DNA of 64,000 bases, from assembly GCF_007655135.1 (NCBI RefSeq), contig NW_022204076.1, forward strand, positions 1-64,000, read 5' to 3'. Positions 6,289 through 18,200 of this stretch are shown here, piece after piece. The notes under the pieces are model-generated. The model did not search any database. It was not told the origin of the DNA and saw only the letters and a list, made by a program, of their open reading frames with translations. The position numbers and the translations under genes are program-made. How positions within the stretch are numbered: the first letter of the stretch is position 1; each line of letters starts with the position of its first letter. The DNA comes from Punica granatum (taxonomy: Eukaryota > Streptophyta > Magnoliopsida > Myrtales > Lythraceae).

Positions 6289-9200
6289 GTTGCAAGAGGC
6301 ACGAGCGAGGTGGCTCGGCGAACTTGCTGTGCAGGAAAGTAAACTCGCACGGGTTTGCAGACCTGGCAAGGTTGCAAGAGGCACGAGCGAGTTGGCTCGG
6401 CGAACTTGCGGTGCTGGAAAGTAAACTCGCACGGGTTAGCAGACCCTCCAAGGTTGCAAGAGGCACGAGCGAGGTGGCTCGGCGAACTTGCGGTGCTGGA
6501 AAGTAAACTCGCACGGGTTAGCAGACCCTCCAAGGTTGCAAGAGGCACGAGCGAGTTGGCTCGGCGAACTTGCGGTGCTGGAAAGTAAACTCGCACGGGT
6601 TAGCAGACCCTCCAAGGTTGCAAGAGGCACGAGCGAGGTGGCTCGGCGAACTTGCGGTGCAGGAAAGTAAACTCGCACGGGTTAGCAGACCCGCCAAGGT
6701 TGCAAGAGGCACGAGCGAGGTGGCTCGGCGAACTTGCGGTGCTGGAAAGTAAACTCGCACGGGTTAGCAGACCCTCCAAGGTTGCAAGAGGCACGAGCGA
6801 GGTGGCTCGGCGAACTTGCGGTGCTGGAAAGTAAACTCGCACGGGTTAGCAGACCCTCCAAGGTTGCAAGAGGCACGAGCGAGGTGGCTCGGCGAACTTG
6901 CGGTGCTGGAAAGTAAACTCGCACGGGTTAGCAGACCCGTCAAGGTTGCAAGAGGCACGAGCGAGGTGGCTCGGCGAACTTGCGTGTGAGGAAAGTAAAC
7001 TCGCACGGGTTAGCAGACCCTCCAAGGTTGCAAGAGGCACGAGCGAGGTGGCTCGGCGAACTTGCGGTGCTGGAAAGTAAACTCGCACGGGTTAGCAGAC
7101 CCTCCAAGGTTGCAAGAGGCACGAGCGAGGTGGCTCGGCGAACTTGCGGTGCTGGAAAGTAAACTCGCACGGGTTAGCAGACCCGGCAAGGTTGCAAGAG
7201 GCACGAGCGAGGTGGCTCGGCGAACTTGCTGTGTAGGAAAGTAAACTCGCACGGGTTAGCAGACCCTCCAAGGTTGCAAGAGGCACGAGCGAGTTGGCTC
7301 GGCGAACTTGCGGTGCAGGAAAGTAAACTCGCACGGGTTAGCAGACCCTCCAAGGTTGCAAGAGGCACGAGCGAGGTGGCTCGGCGAACTTGCGGTGCTG
7401 GAAAGTAAACTCGCACGGGTTAGCAGACCCGCAAGGTTGCAAGAGGCACGAGCGAGGTGGCTCGGCGAACTTGCGGTGCTGGAAAGTAAACTCGCACGGG
7501 TTAGCAGACCCTCCAAGGTTGCAAGAGGCACGAGCGAGGTGGCTCGGCGAACTTGCGGTGCAGGAAAGTAAACTCGCACGGGTTAGCAGACCCTCCAAGG
7601 TTGCAAGAGGCACGAGCGAGGTGGCTCGGCGAACTTGCGGTGCAGGAAAGTAAACTCGCACGGGTTAGCAGACCCGCCAAGGTTGCAAGAGGCACGAGCG
7701 AGGTGGCTCGGCGAACTTGCGGTGCAGGAAAGTAAACTCGCACGGGTTAGCAGACCCTCCAAGGTTGCAAGAGGCACGAGCGAGGTGGCTCGGCGAACTT
7801 GCGGTGCTGGAAAGTAAACTCGCACGGGTTAGCAGACCCTCCAAGGTTGCAAGAGGCACGAGCGAGGTGGCTCGGCGAACTTGCGGTGCTGGAAAGTAAA
7901 CTCGCACGGGTTAGCAGACCCGGCAAGGTTGCAAGAGGCACGAGCGAGGTGGCTCGGCGAACTTGCGGTGCAGGAAAGTAAACTCGCACGGGTTAGCAGA
8001 CCCTCCAAGGTTGCAAGAGGCACGAGCGAGGTGGCTCGGCGAACTTGCGGTGCTGGAAAGTAAACTCGCACGGGTTAGCAGACCCGGCAAGGTTGCAAGA
8101 GGCACGAGCGAGGTGGCTCGGCGAACTTGCGGTGCTGGAAAGTAAACTCGCACGGGTTAGCAGACCCTCCAAGGTTGCAAGAGGCACGAGCGAGTTGGCT
8201 CGGCGAACTTGCGGTGCAGGAAAGTAAACTCGCACGGGTTAGCAGACCCTCCAAGGTTGCAAGAGGCACGAGCGAGGTGGCTCGGCGAACTTGCGGTGCT
8301 GGAAAGTAAACTCGCACGGGTTAGCAGACCCGGCAAGGTTGCAAGAGGCACGAGCGAGGTGGCTCGGCGAACTTGCGGTGCAGGAAAGTAAACTCGCACG
8401 GGTTAGCAGACCCTCCAAGGTTGCAAGAGGCACGAGCGAGGTGGCTCGGCGAACTTGCGGTGCTAGAAAGTAAACTCGCACGGGTTAGCAGACCCTCCAA
8501 GGTTGCAAGAGGCACGAGCGAGGTGGCTCGGCGAACTTGCGGTGCTGGAAAGTAAACTCGCACGGGTTAGCAGACCCTCCAAGGTTGCAAGAGGCACGAG
8601 CGAGGTGGCTCGGCGAACTTGCGGTGCTGGAAAGTAAACTCGCACGGGTTAGCAGACCCTCCAAGGTTGCAAGAGGCACGAGCGAGGTGGCTCGGCAATC
8701 TTGCGGTGCTGGAAAGTAAACTCGCACGGGTTAGCAGACCCGGCAAGGTTGCAAGAGGCACGAGCGAGGTGGCTCGGCGAACTTGCGGTGCTGGAAAGTA
8801 AACTCGCACGGGTTAGCAGACCCTCCAAGGTTGCAAGAGGCACGAGCGAGTTGGCTCGGCGAACTTGCGGTGCAGGAAAGTAAACTCGCACGGGTTAGCA
8901 GACCCTCCAAGGTTGCAAGAGGCACGAGCGAGGTGGCTCGGCGAACTTGCGGTGCTGGAAAGTAAACTCGCACGGGTTAGCAGACCCAAGGTTGCAAGAG
9001 GCACGAGCGAGGTGGCTCGGCGAACTTGCGGTGCTGGAAAGTAAACTCGCACGGTTAGCAGACCCTCCAAGGTTGCAAGAGGCACGAGCGAGGTGGCTCG
9101 GCGAACTTGCGGTGCTGGAAAGTAAACTCGCACGGGTTAGCAGACCCTCCAAGGTTGCAAGAGGCACGAGCGAGGTGGCTCGGCGAACTTGCGGTGCTGG

Positions 9201-10627
9201 AAAGTAAACTCGCACGGGTTAGCAGACCCTCCAAGGTTGCAAGAGGCACGAGCGAGGTGGCTCGGCGAACTTGCGGTGCTGGAAAGTAAACTCGCACGGG
9301 TTAGCAGACCCGGCAAGGTTGCAACAGGCACGAGCGAGGTGGCACGGCGAACTTGCTGTGCAGGAAAGTAAACTCGCACGGGTTAGCAGACCCTCCAAGG
9401 TTGCAAGAGGCACGAGCGAGGTGGCTCGGCGAACTTGCGGTGCTGGAAAGTAAACTCGCACGGGTTAGCAGACCCTCCAAGGTTGCAAGAGGCACGAGCG
9501 AGGTGGCTCGGCGAACTTGCGGTGCTGGAAAGTAAACTCGCACGGGTTAGCAGACCCTCAAGGTTGCAAGAGGCACGAGCGAGGTGGCTCGGCGAACTTG
9601 CGATGCTGGAAAGTAAACTCGCACGGGTTAGCAGACCCTCCAAGGTTGCAAGAGGCACGAGCGAGTTGGCTCGGCGAACTTGCGGTGCTGGAAAGTAAAC
9701 TCGCACGGGTTAGCAGACCCTCCAAGGTTGCAAGAGGCACGAGCGAGGTGGCTCGGCGAACTTGCGGTGCTGGAAAGTAAACTCGCACGGGTTAGCAGAC
9801 CCTCCAAGGTTGCAAGAGGCACGAGCGAGGTGGCTCGGCGAACTTGCTGTGTAGGAAAGTAAACTCGCACGGGTTAGCAGACCCTCCAAGGTTGTAAGAG
9901 GCACGAGCGAGTTGGCTCGGCGAACTTGCGGTGCAGGAAAGTAAACTCGCACGGGTTAGCAGACCCTCCAAGGTTGCAAGAGGCACGAGCGAGGTGGCTC
10001 GGCAATCTTGCGGTGCTGGAAAGTAAACTCGCACGGGTTAGCAGACCCGGCAAGGTTGCAAGAGGCACGAGCGAGGTGGCTCGGCGAACTTGCGGTGCTG
10101 GAAAGTAAACTCCACGGGTTAGCAGACCCGACAAGGTTGCAAGAGGCACGAGCGAGGTGGCTCGGCGAACTTGCGGTGCAGGAAAGTAAACTCGCACGGG
10201 TTAGCAGACCCTCCAAGGTTGCAAGAGGCACGAGCGAGGTGGCTCGGCGAACTTGCGGTGCTGGAAAGTAAACTCGCACGGGTTAGCAGACCCTCCAAGG
10301 TTGCAAGAGGCACGAGCGAGGTGGCTCGGCGAACTTGCGGTGCTGGAAAGTAAACTCGCACGGGTTAGCAGACCCTCCAAGGTTGCAAGAGGCACGAGCG
10401 AGGTGGCTCGGCGAACTTGCGGTGCTGGAAAGTAAACTCGCACGGGTTAGCAGACCCTCCAAGGTTGCAAGAGGCACGAGCGAGGTGGCTCGGCGAACTT
10501 GCGGTGCTGGAAAGTAAACTCGCACGGTTAAGCAGACCCGACAAGGTTGCATGAGGCACGAGCGAGGTGGCTCGGCGAACTTGCGGTGCAGGAAAGTAAA
10601 CTCGCACGGGTTAGCAGACCCTCCAAG

Positions 10628-13600
10628 GTTGCAAGAGGCACGAGCGAGGTGGCTCGGCGAACTTGCGGTGCTGGAAAGTAAACTCGCACGGGTTAGCAGA
10701 CCCTCCAAGGTTGCAAGAGGCACGAGCGAGGTGGCTCGGCGAACTTGCGGTGTAGGAAAGTAAACTCGCACGGGTTAGCAGACCCTCCAAGGTTGCAAGA
10801 GGCACGAGCGAGGTGGCTCGGCGAACTTGCGGTGCAGGAAAGTAAACTCGCACGGGTTAGCAGACCCGGCAAGGTTGCAAGAGGCACGAGCGAGGTGGCT
10901 CGGCGAACTTGCGGTGCAGGAAAGTAAACTCGCACGGGTTAGCAGACCCTCCAAGGTTGCAAGAGGCACGAGCGAGGTGGCTCGGCGAACTTGCGGTGCT
11001 GGAAAGTAAACTCGCACGGGTTAGCAGACCCTCCAAGGTTGCAAGAGGCACGAGCGAGGTGGCTCGGCGAACTTGCGGTGCAGGAAAGTAAACTCGCACG
11101 GGTTAGCAGACCCTCCAAGGTTGCAAGAGGCACGAGCGAGGTGGCTCGGCGAACTTGCGGTGCTGGAAAGTAAACTCGCACGGGTTAGCAGACCCTCCAA
11201 GGTTGCAAGAGGCACGAGCGAGGTGGCTCGGCGAACTTGCGGTGCAGGAAAGTAAACTCGCACGGGTTAGCAGACCCTCCAAGGTTGCAAGAGGCACGAG
11301 CGAGGTGGCTCGGCGAACTTGCGGTGCTGGAAAGTAAACTCGCACGGGTTAGCAGACCCGTCAAGGTTGCAAGAGGCACGAGCGAGGTGGCTCGGCGAAC
11401 TTGCGGTGCTGGAAAGTAAACTCGCACGGGTTAGCAGACCCTCCAAGGTTGCAAGAGGCACGAGCGAGGTGGCTCGGCGAACTTGCGGTGCTGGAAAGTA
11501 AACTCGCACGGGTTAGCAGACCCGTCAAGGTTGCAAGAGGCACGAGCGAGGTGGCTCGGCGAACTTGCGGTGCTGGAAAGTAAACTCGCACGGGTTAGCA
11601 GACCCTCCAAGGTTGCAAGAGGCACGAGCGAGGTGGCTCGGCGAACTTGCGGTGCTGGAAAGTAAACTCGCACGGGTTAGCAGACCCTCCAAGGTTGCAA
11701 GAGGCACGAGCGAGGTGGCTCGGCGAACTTGCGGTGCTGGAAAGTAAACTCGCACGGGTTAGCAGACCCTCCAAGGTTGCAAGAGGCACGAGCGAGGTGG
11801 CTCGGCGAACTTGCGGTGCTGGAAAGTAAACTCGCACGGGTTAGCAGACCCTCCAAGGTTGCAAGAGGCACGAGCGAGGTGGCTCGGCGAACTTGCGGTG
11901 CTGGAAAGTAAACTCGCACGGGTTAGCAGACCCGGCAAGGTTGCAAGAGGCACGAGCGAGGTGGCTCGGCGAACTTGCGGTGCAGGAAAGTAAACTCGCA
12001 CGGGTTAGCAGACCCTCCAAGGTTGCAAGAGGCACGAGCGAGGTGGCTCGGCGAACTTGCGGTGCAGGAAAGTAAACTCGCACGGGTTAGCAGACCCTCC
12101 AAGGTTGCAAGAGGCACGAGCGAGGTGGCTCGGCGAACTTGCGGTGCTGGAAAGTAAACTCGCACGGGTTAGCAGACCCTCCAAGGTTGCAAGAGGCACG
12201 AGCGAGGTGGCTCGGCGAACTTGCGGTGCTGGAAAGTAAACTCGCACGGGTTAGCAGACCCTCCAAGGTTGCAAGAGGCACGAGCGAGGTGGCTCGGCGA
12301 ACTTGCGGTGCTGGAAAGTAAACTCGCACGGGTTAGCAGACCCTCCAAGGTTGCAAGAGGCACGAGCGAGGTGGCTCGGCGAACTTGCGGTGCTGGAAAG
12401 TAAACTCGCACGGGTTAGCAGACCCTCCAAGGTTGCAAGAGGCACGAGCGAGGTGGCTCGGCGAACTTGCGGTGCTGGAAAGTAAACTCGCACGGGTTAG
12501 CAGACCCTCCAAGGTTGCAAGAGGCACGAGCGAGGTGGCTCGGCGAACTTGCGGTGCTGGAAAGTAAACTCGCACGGGTTAGCAGACCCTCAAGGTTGCA
12601 AGAGGCACGAGCGAGGTGGCTCGGCGAACTTGCGGTGCTGGAAAGTAAACTCGCACGGGTTAGCAGACCCTCCAAGGTTGCAAGAGGCACGAGCGAGGTG
12701 GCTCGGCGAACTTGCGGTGCTGGAAAGTAAACTCGCACGGGTTAGCAGACCCTCCAAGGTTGCAAGAGGCACGAGCGAGGTGGCTCGGCGAACTTGCGGT
12801 GCTGGAAAGTAAACTCGCACGGGTTAGCAGACCCTCCAAGGTTGCAAGAGGCACGAGCGAGGTGGCTCGGCGAACTTGCGGTGCTGGAAAGTAAACTCGC
12901 ACGGGTTAGCAGACCCTCCAAGGTTGCAAGAGGCACGAGCGAGGTGGCTCGGCGAACTTGCGGTGCTGGAAAGTAAACTCGCACGGGTTAGCAGACCCTC
13001 CAAGGTTGCAAGAGGCACGAGCGAGGTGGCTCGGCGAACTTGCGGTGCTGGAAAGTAAACTCGCACGGGTTAGCAGACCCTCCAAGGTTGCAAGAGGCAC
13101 GAGCGAGGTGGCTCGGCGAACTTGCGGTGCTGGAAAGTAAACTCGCACGGGTTAGCAGACCCGTCAAGGTTGCAAGAGGCACGAGCGAGGTGGCTCGGCG
13201 AACTTGCGGTGCTGGAAAGTAAACTCGCACGGGTTAGCAGACCCTCCAAGGTTGCAAGAGGCACGAGCGAGGTGGCTCGGCGAACTTGCGGTGCTGGAAA
13301 GTAAACTCGCACGGGTTAGCAGACCCTCCAAGGTTGCAAGAGGCACGAGCGAGGTGGCTCGGCGAACTTGCGGTGCTGGAAAGTAAACTCGCACGGGTTA
13401 GCAGACCCTCCAAGGTTGCAAGAGGCACGAGCGAGGTGGCTCGGCGAACTTGCGGTGCTGGAAAGTAAACTCGCACGGGTTAGCAGACCCTCCAAGGTTG
13501 CAAGAGGCACGAGCGAGGTGGCTCGGCGAACTTGCGGTGCTGGAAAGTAAACTCGCACGGGTTAGCAGACCCTCCAAGGTTGCAAGAGGCACGAGCGAGG

Positions 13601-15299
13601 TGGCTCGGCGAACTTGCGGTGCTGGAAAGTAAACTCGCACGGGTTAGCAGACCCTCCAAGGTTGCAAGAGGCACGAGCGAGGTGGCTCGGCGAACTTGCG
13701 GTGCTGGAAAGTAAACTCGCACGGGTTAGCAGACCCTCCAAGGTTGCAAGAGGCACGAGCGAGGTGGCTCGGCGAACTTGCGGTGCTGGAAAGTAAACTC
13801 GCACGGGTTAGCAGACCCTCCAAGGTTGCAAGAGGCACGAGCGAGGTGGCTCGGCGAACTTGCGGTGCTGGAAAGTAAACTCGCACGGGTTAGCAGACCC
13901 TCCAAGGTTGCAAGAGGCACGAGCGAGGTGGCTCGGCGAACTTGCGGTGCTGGAAAGTAAACTCGCACGGGTTAGCAGACCCTCCAAGGTTGCAAGAGGC
14001 ACGAGCGAGGTGGCTCGGCGAACTTGCGGTGCTGGAAAGTAAACTCGCACGGGTTAGCAGACCCTCCAAGGTTGCAAGAGGCACGAGCGAGGTGGCTCGG
14101 CGAACTTGCGGTGCAGGAAAGTAAACTCGCACGGGTTAGCAGACCCTCCAAGGTTGCAAGAGGCACGAGCGAGGTGGCTCGGCGAACTTGCGGTGCTGGA
14201 AAGTAAACTCGCACGGGTTAGCAGACCCTCCAAGGTTGCAAGAGGCACGAGCGAGGTGGCTCGGCGAACTTGCGGTGCTGGAAAGTAAACTCGCACGGGT
14301 TAGCAGACCCTCCAAGGTTGCAAGAGGCACGAGCGAGGTGGCTCGGCGAACTTGCGGTGCTGGAAAGTAAACTCGCACGGGTTAGCAGACCCTCCAAGGT
14401 TGCAAGAGGCACGAGCGAGGTGGCTCGGCGAACTTGCGGTGCTGGAAAGTAAACTCGCACGGGTTAGCAGACCCTCCAAGGTTGCAAGAGGCACGAGCGA
14501 GGTGGCTCGGCGAACTTGCGGTGCTGGAAAGTAAACTCGCACGGGTTAGCAGACCCTCCAAGGTTGCAAGAGGCACGAGCGAGGTGGCTCGGCGAACTTG
14601 CGGTGCTGGAAAGTAAACTCGCACGGGTTAGCAGACCCTCCAAGGTTGCAAGAGGCACGAGCGAGGTGGCTCGGCGAACTTGCGGTGCTGGAAAGTAAAC
14701 TCGCACGGGTTAGCAGACCCTCCAAGGTTGCAAGAGGCACGAGCGAGGTGGCTCGGCGAACTTGCGGTGCTGGAAAGTAAACTCGCACGGGTTAGCAGAC
14801 CCTCCAAGGTTGCAAGAGGCACGAGCGAGGTGGCTCGGCGAACTTGCGGTGCTGGAAAGTAAACTCGCACGGGTTAGCAGACCCTCCAAGGTTGCAAGAG
14901 GCACGAGCGAGGTGGCTCGGCGAACTTGCGGTGCTGGAAAGTAAACTCGCACGGGTTAGCAGACCCTCCAAGGTTGCAAGAGGCACGAGCGAGGTGGCTC
15001 GGCGAACTTGCGGTGCTGGAAAGTAAACTCGCACGGGTTAGCAGACCCTCCAAGGTTGCAAGAGGCACGAGCGAGGTGGCTCGGCGAACTTGCGGTGCTG
15101 GAAAGTAAACTCGCACGGGTTAGCAGACCCTCCAAGGTTGCAAGAGGCACGAGCGAGGTGGCTCGGCGAACTTGCGGTGCTGGAAAGTAAACTCGCACGG
15201 GTTAGCAGACCCTCCAAGGTTGCAAGAGGCACGAGCGAGGTGGCTCGGCGAACTTGCGGTGCTGGAAAGTAAACTCGCACGGTTAGCAGACCCTCCAAG
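10628..15299 (+). repeat. Array zone B: nearly uniform units (57)
   Basis: Most units equal the consensus. The remaining variants are T45 to A (several units from 10.75 to 12.07 kb, then one at about 14114), CCCGTC or CCCGGC in place of CCCTCC (about 10866, 11359, 11521, 11933 and 13162), and single-base deletions at about 12589 and 15281. The same variant types occur in zone A, so this is a transition between the edge and the uniform interior. Confidence 0.9.
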
Positions 15300-18200
15300 G
15301 TTGCAAGAGGCACGAGCGAGGTGGCTCGGCGAACTTGCGGTGCTGGAAAGTAAACTCGCACGGGTTAGCAGACCCTCCAAGGTTGCAAGAGGCACGAGCG
15401 AGGTGGCTCGGCGAACTTGCGGTGCTGGAAAGTAAACTCGCACGGGTTAGCAGACCCTCCAAGGTTGCAAGAGGCACGAGCGAGGTGGCTCGGCGAACTT
15501 GCGGTGCTGGAAAGTAAACTCGCACGGGTTAGCAGACCCTCCAAGGTTGCAAGAGGCACGAGCGAGGTGGCTCGGCGAACTTGCGGTGCTGGAAAGTAAA
15601 CTCGCACGGGTTAGCAGACCCTCCAAGGTTGCAAGAGGCACGAGCGAGGTGGCTCGGCGAACTTGCGGTGCTGGAAAGTAAACTCGCACGGGTTAGCAGA
15701 CCCTCCAAGGTTGCAAGAGGCACGAGCGAGGTGGCTCGGCGAACTTGCGGTGCTGGAAAGTAAACTCGCACGGGTTAGCAGACCCTCCAAGGTTGCAAGA
15801 GGCACGAGCGAGGTGGCTCGGCGAACTTGCGGTGCTGGAAAGTAAACTCGCACGGGTTAGCAGACCCTCCAAGGTTGCAAGAGGCACGAGCGAGGTGGCT
15901 CGGCGAACTTGCGGTGCTGGAAAGTAAACTCGCACGGGTTAGCAGACCCTCCAAGGTTGCAAGAGGCACGAGCGAGGTGGCTCGGCGAACTTGCGGTGCT
16001 GGAAAGTAAACTCGCACGGGTTAGCAGACCCTCCAAGGTTGCAAGAGGCACGAGCGAGGTGGCTCGGCGAACTTGCGGTGCTGGAAAGTAAACTCGCACG
16101 GGTTAGCAGACCCTCCAAGGTTGCAAGAGGCACGAGCGAGGTGGCTCGGCGAACTTGCGGTGCTGGAAAGTAAACTCGCACGGGTTAGCAGACCCTCCAA
16201 GGTTGCAAGAGGCACGAGCGAGGTGGCTCGGCGAACTTGCGGTGCTGGAAAGTAAACTCGCACGGGTTAGCAGACCCTCCAAGGTTGCAAGAGGCACGAG
16301 CGAGGTGGCTCGGCGAACTTGCGGTGCTGGAAAGTAAACTCGCACGGGTTAGCAGACCCTCCAAGGTTGCAAGAGGCACGAGCGAGGTGGCTCGGCGAAC
16401 TTGCGGTGCTGGAAAGTAAACTCGCACGGGTTAGCAGACCCTCCAAGGTTGCAAGAGGCACGAGCGAGGTGGCTCGGCGAACTTGCGGTGCTGGAAAGTA
16501 AACTCGCACGGGTTAGCAGACCCTCCAAGGTTGCAAGAGGCACGAGCGAGGTGGCTCGGCGAACTTGCGGTGCTGGAAAGTAAACTCGCACGGGTTAGCA
16601 GACCCTCCAAGGTTGCAAGAGGCACGAGCGAGGTGGCTCGGCGAACTTGCGGTGCTGGAAAGTAAACTCGCACGGGTTAGCAGACCCTCCAAGGTTGCAA
16701 GAGGCACGAGCGAGGTGGCTCGGCGAACTTGCGGTGCTGGAAAGTAAACTCGCACGGGTTAGCAGACCCTCCAAGGTTGCAAGAGGCACGAGCGAGGTGG
16801 CTCGGCGAACTTGCGGTGCTGGAAAGTAAACTCGCACGGGTTAGCAGACCCTCCAAGGTTGCAAGAGGCACGAGCGAGGTGGCTCGGCGAACTTGCGGTG
16901 CTGGAAAGTAAACTCGCACGGGTTAGCAGACCCTCCAAGGTTGCAAGAGGCACGAGCGAGGTGGCTCGGCGAACTTGCGGTGCTGGAAAGTAAACTCGCA
17001 CGGGTTAGCAGACCCTCCAAGGTTGCAAGAGGCACGAGCGAGGTGGCTCGGCGAACTTGCGGTGCTGGAAAGTAAACTCGCACGGGTTAGCAGACCCTCC
17101 AAGGTTGCAAGAGGCACGAGCGAGGTGGCTCGGCGAACTTGCGGTGCTGGAAAGTAAACTCGCACGGGTTAGCAGACCCTCCAAGGTTGCAAGAGGCACG
17201 AGCGAGGTGGCTCGGCGAACTTGCGGTGCTGGAAAGTAAACTCGCACGGGTTAGCAGACCCTCCAAGGTTGCAAGAGGCACGAGCGAGGTGGCTCGGCGA
17301 ACTTGCGGTGCTGGAAAGTAAACTCGCACGGGTTAGCAGACCCTCCAAGGTTGCAAGAGGCACGAGCGAGGTGGCTCGGCGAACTTGCGGTGCTGGAAAG
17401 TAAACTCGCACGGGTTAGCAGACCCTCCAAGGTTGCAAGAGGCACGAGCGAGGTGGCTCGGCGAACTTGCGGTGCTGGAAAGTAAACTCGCACGGGTTAG
17501 CAGACCCTCCAAGGTTGCAAGAGGCACGAGCGAGGTGGCTCGGCGAACTTGCGGTGCTGGAAAGTAAACTCGCACGGGTTAGCAGACCCTCCAAGGTTGC
17601 AAGAGGCACGAGCGAGGTGGCTCGGCGAACTTGCGGTGCTGGAAAGTAAACTCGCACGGGTTAGCAGACCCTCCAAGGTTGCAAGAGGCACGAGCGAGGT
17701 GGCTCGGCGAACTTGCGGTGCTGGAAAGTAAACTCGCACGGGTTAGCAGACCCTCCAAGGTTGCAAGAGGCACGAGCGAGGTGGCTCGGCGAACTTGCGG
17801 TGCTGGAAAGTAAACTCGCACGGGTTAGCAGACCCTCCAAGGTTGCAAGAGGCACGAGCGAGGTGGCTCGGCGAACTTGCGGTGCTGGAAAGTAAACTCG
17901 CACGGGTTAGCAGACCCTCCAAGGTTGCAAGAGGCACGAGCGAGGTGGCTCGGCGAACTTGCGGTGCTGGAAAGTAAACTCGCACGGGTTAGCAGACCCT
18001 CCAAGGTTGCAAGAGGCACGAGCGAGGTGGCTCGGCGAACTTGCGGTGCTGGAAAGTAAACTCGCACGGGTTAGCAGACCCTCCAAGGTTGCAAGAGGCA
18101 CGAGCGAGGTGGCTCGGCGAACTTGCGGTGCTGGAAAGTAAACTCGCACGGGTTAGCAGACCCTCCAAGGTTGCAAGAGGCACGAGCGAGGTGGCTCGGC

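Larger units (their letters stand above)
4245..10627 (+). repeat. Array zone A: variable edge units (78)
   Basis: Units here differ from the consensus at a limited set of monomer positions: 22 (G to T), 34 (A to T), 40 (G to T), 44-45 (CT to CA or TA) and 77-78 (TC to GG, GC, GT or GA). Ten of the array's twelve indel sites lie here. They are at about 5670, 5711-5718, 5762, 6033, 6169, 6239, 7429, 8987, 9053 and 9557, with 10112 close to the right end of the cluster (the first two belong to one unit). The density of variants is highest near the unique flank and falls to the right, as expected at a satellite edge where exchange is less effective. Confidence 0.9.
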
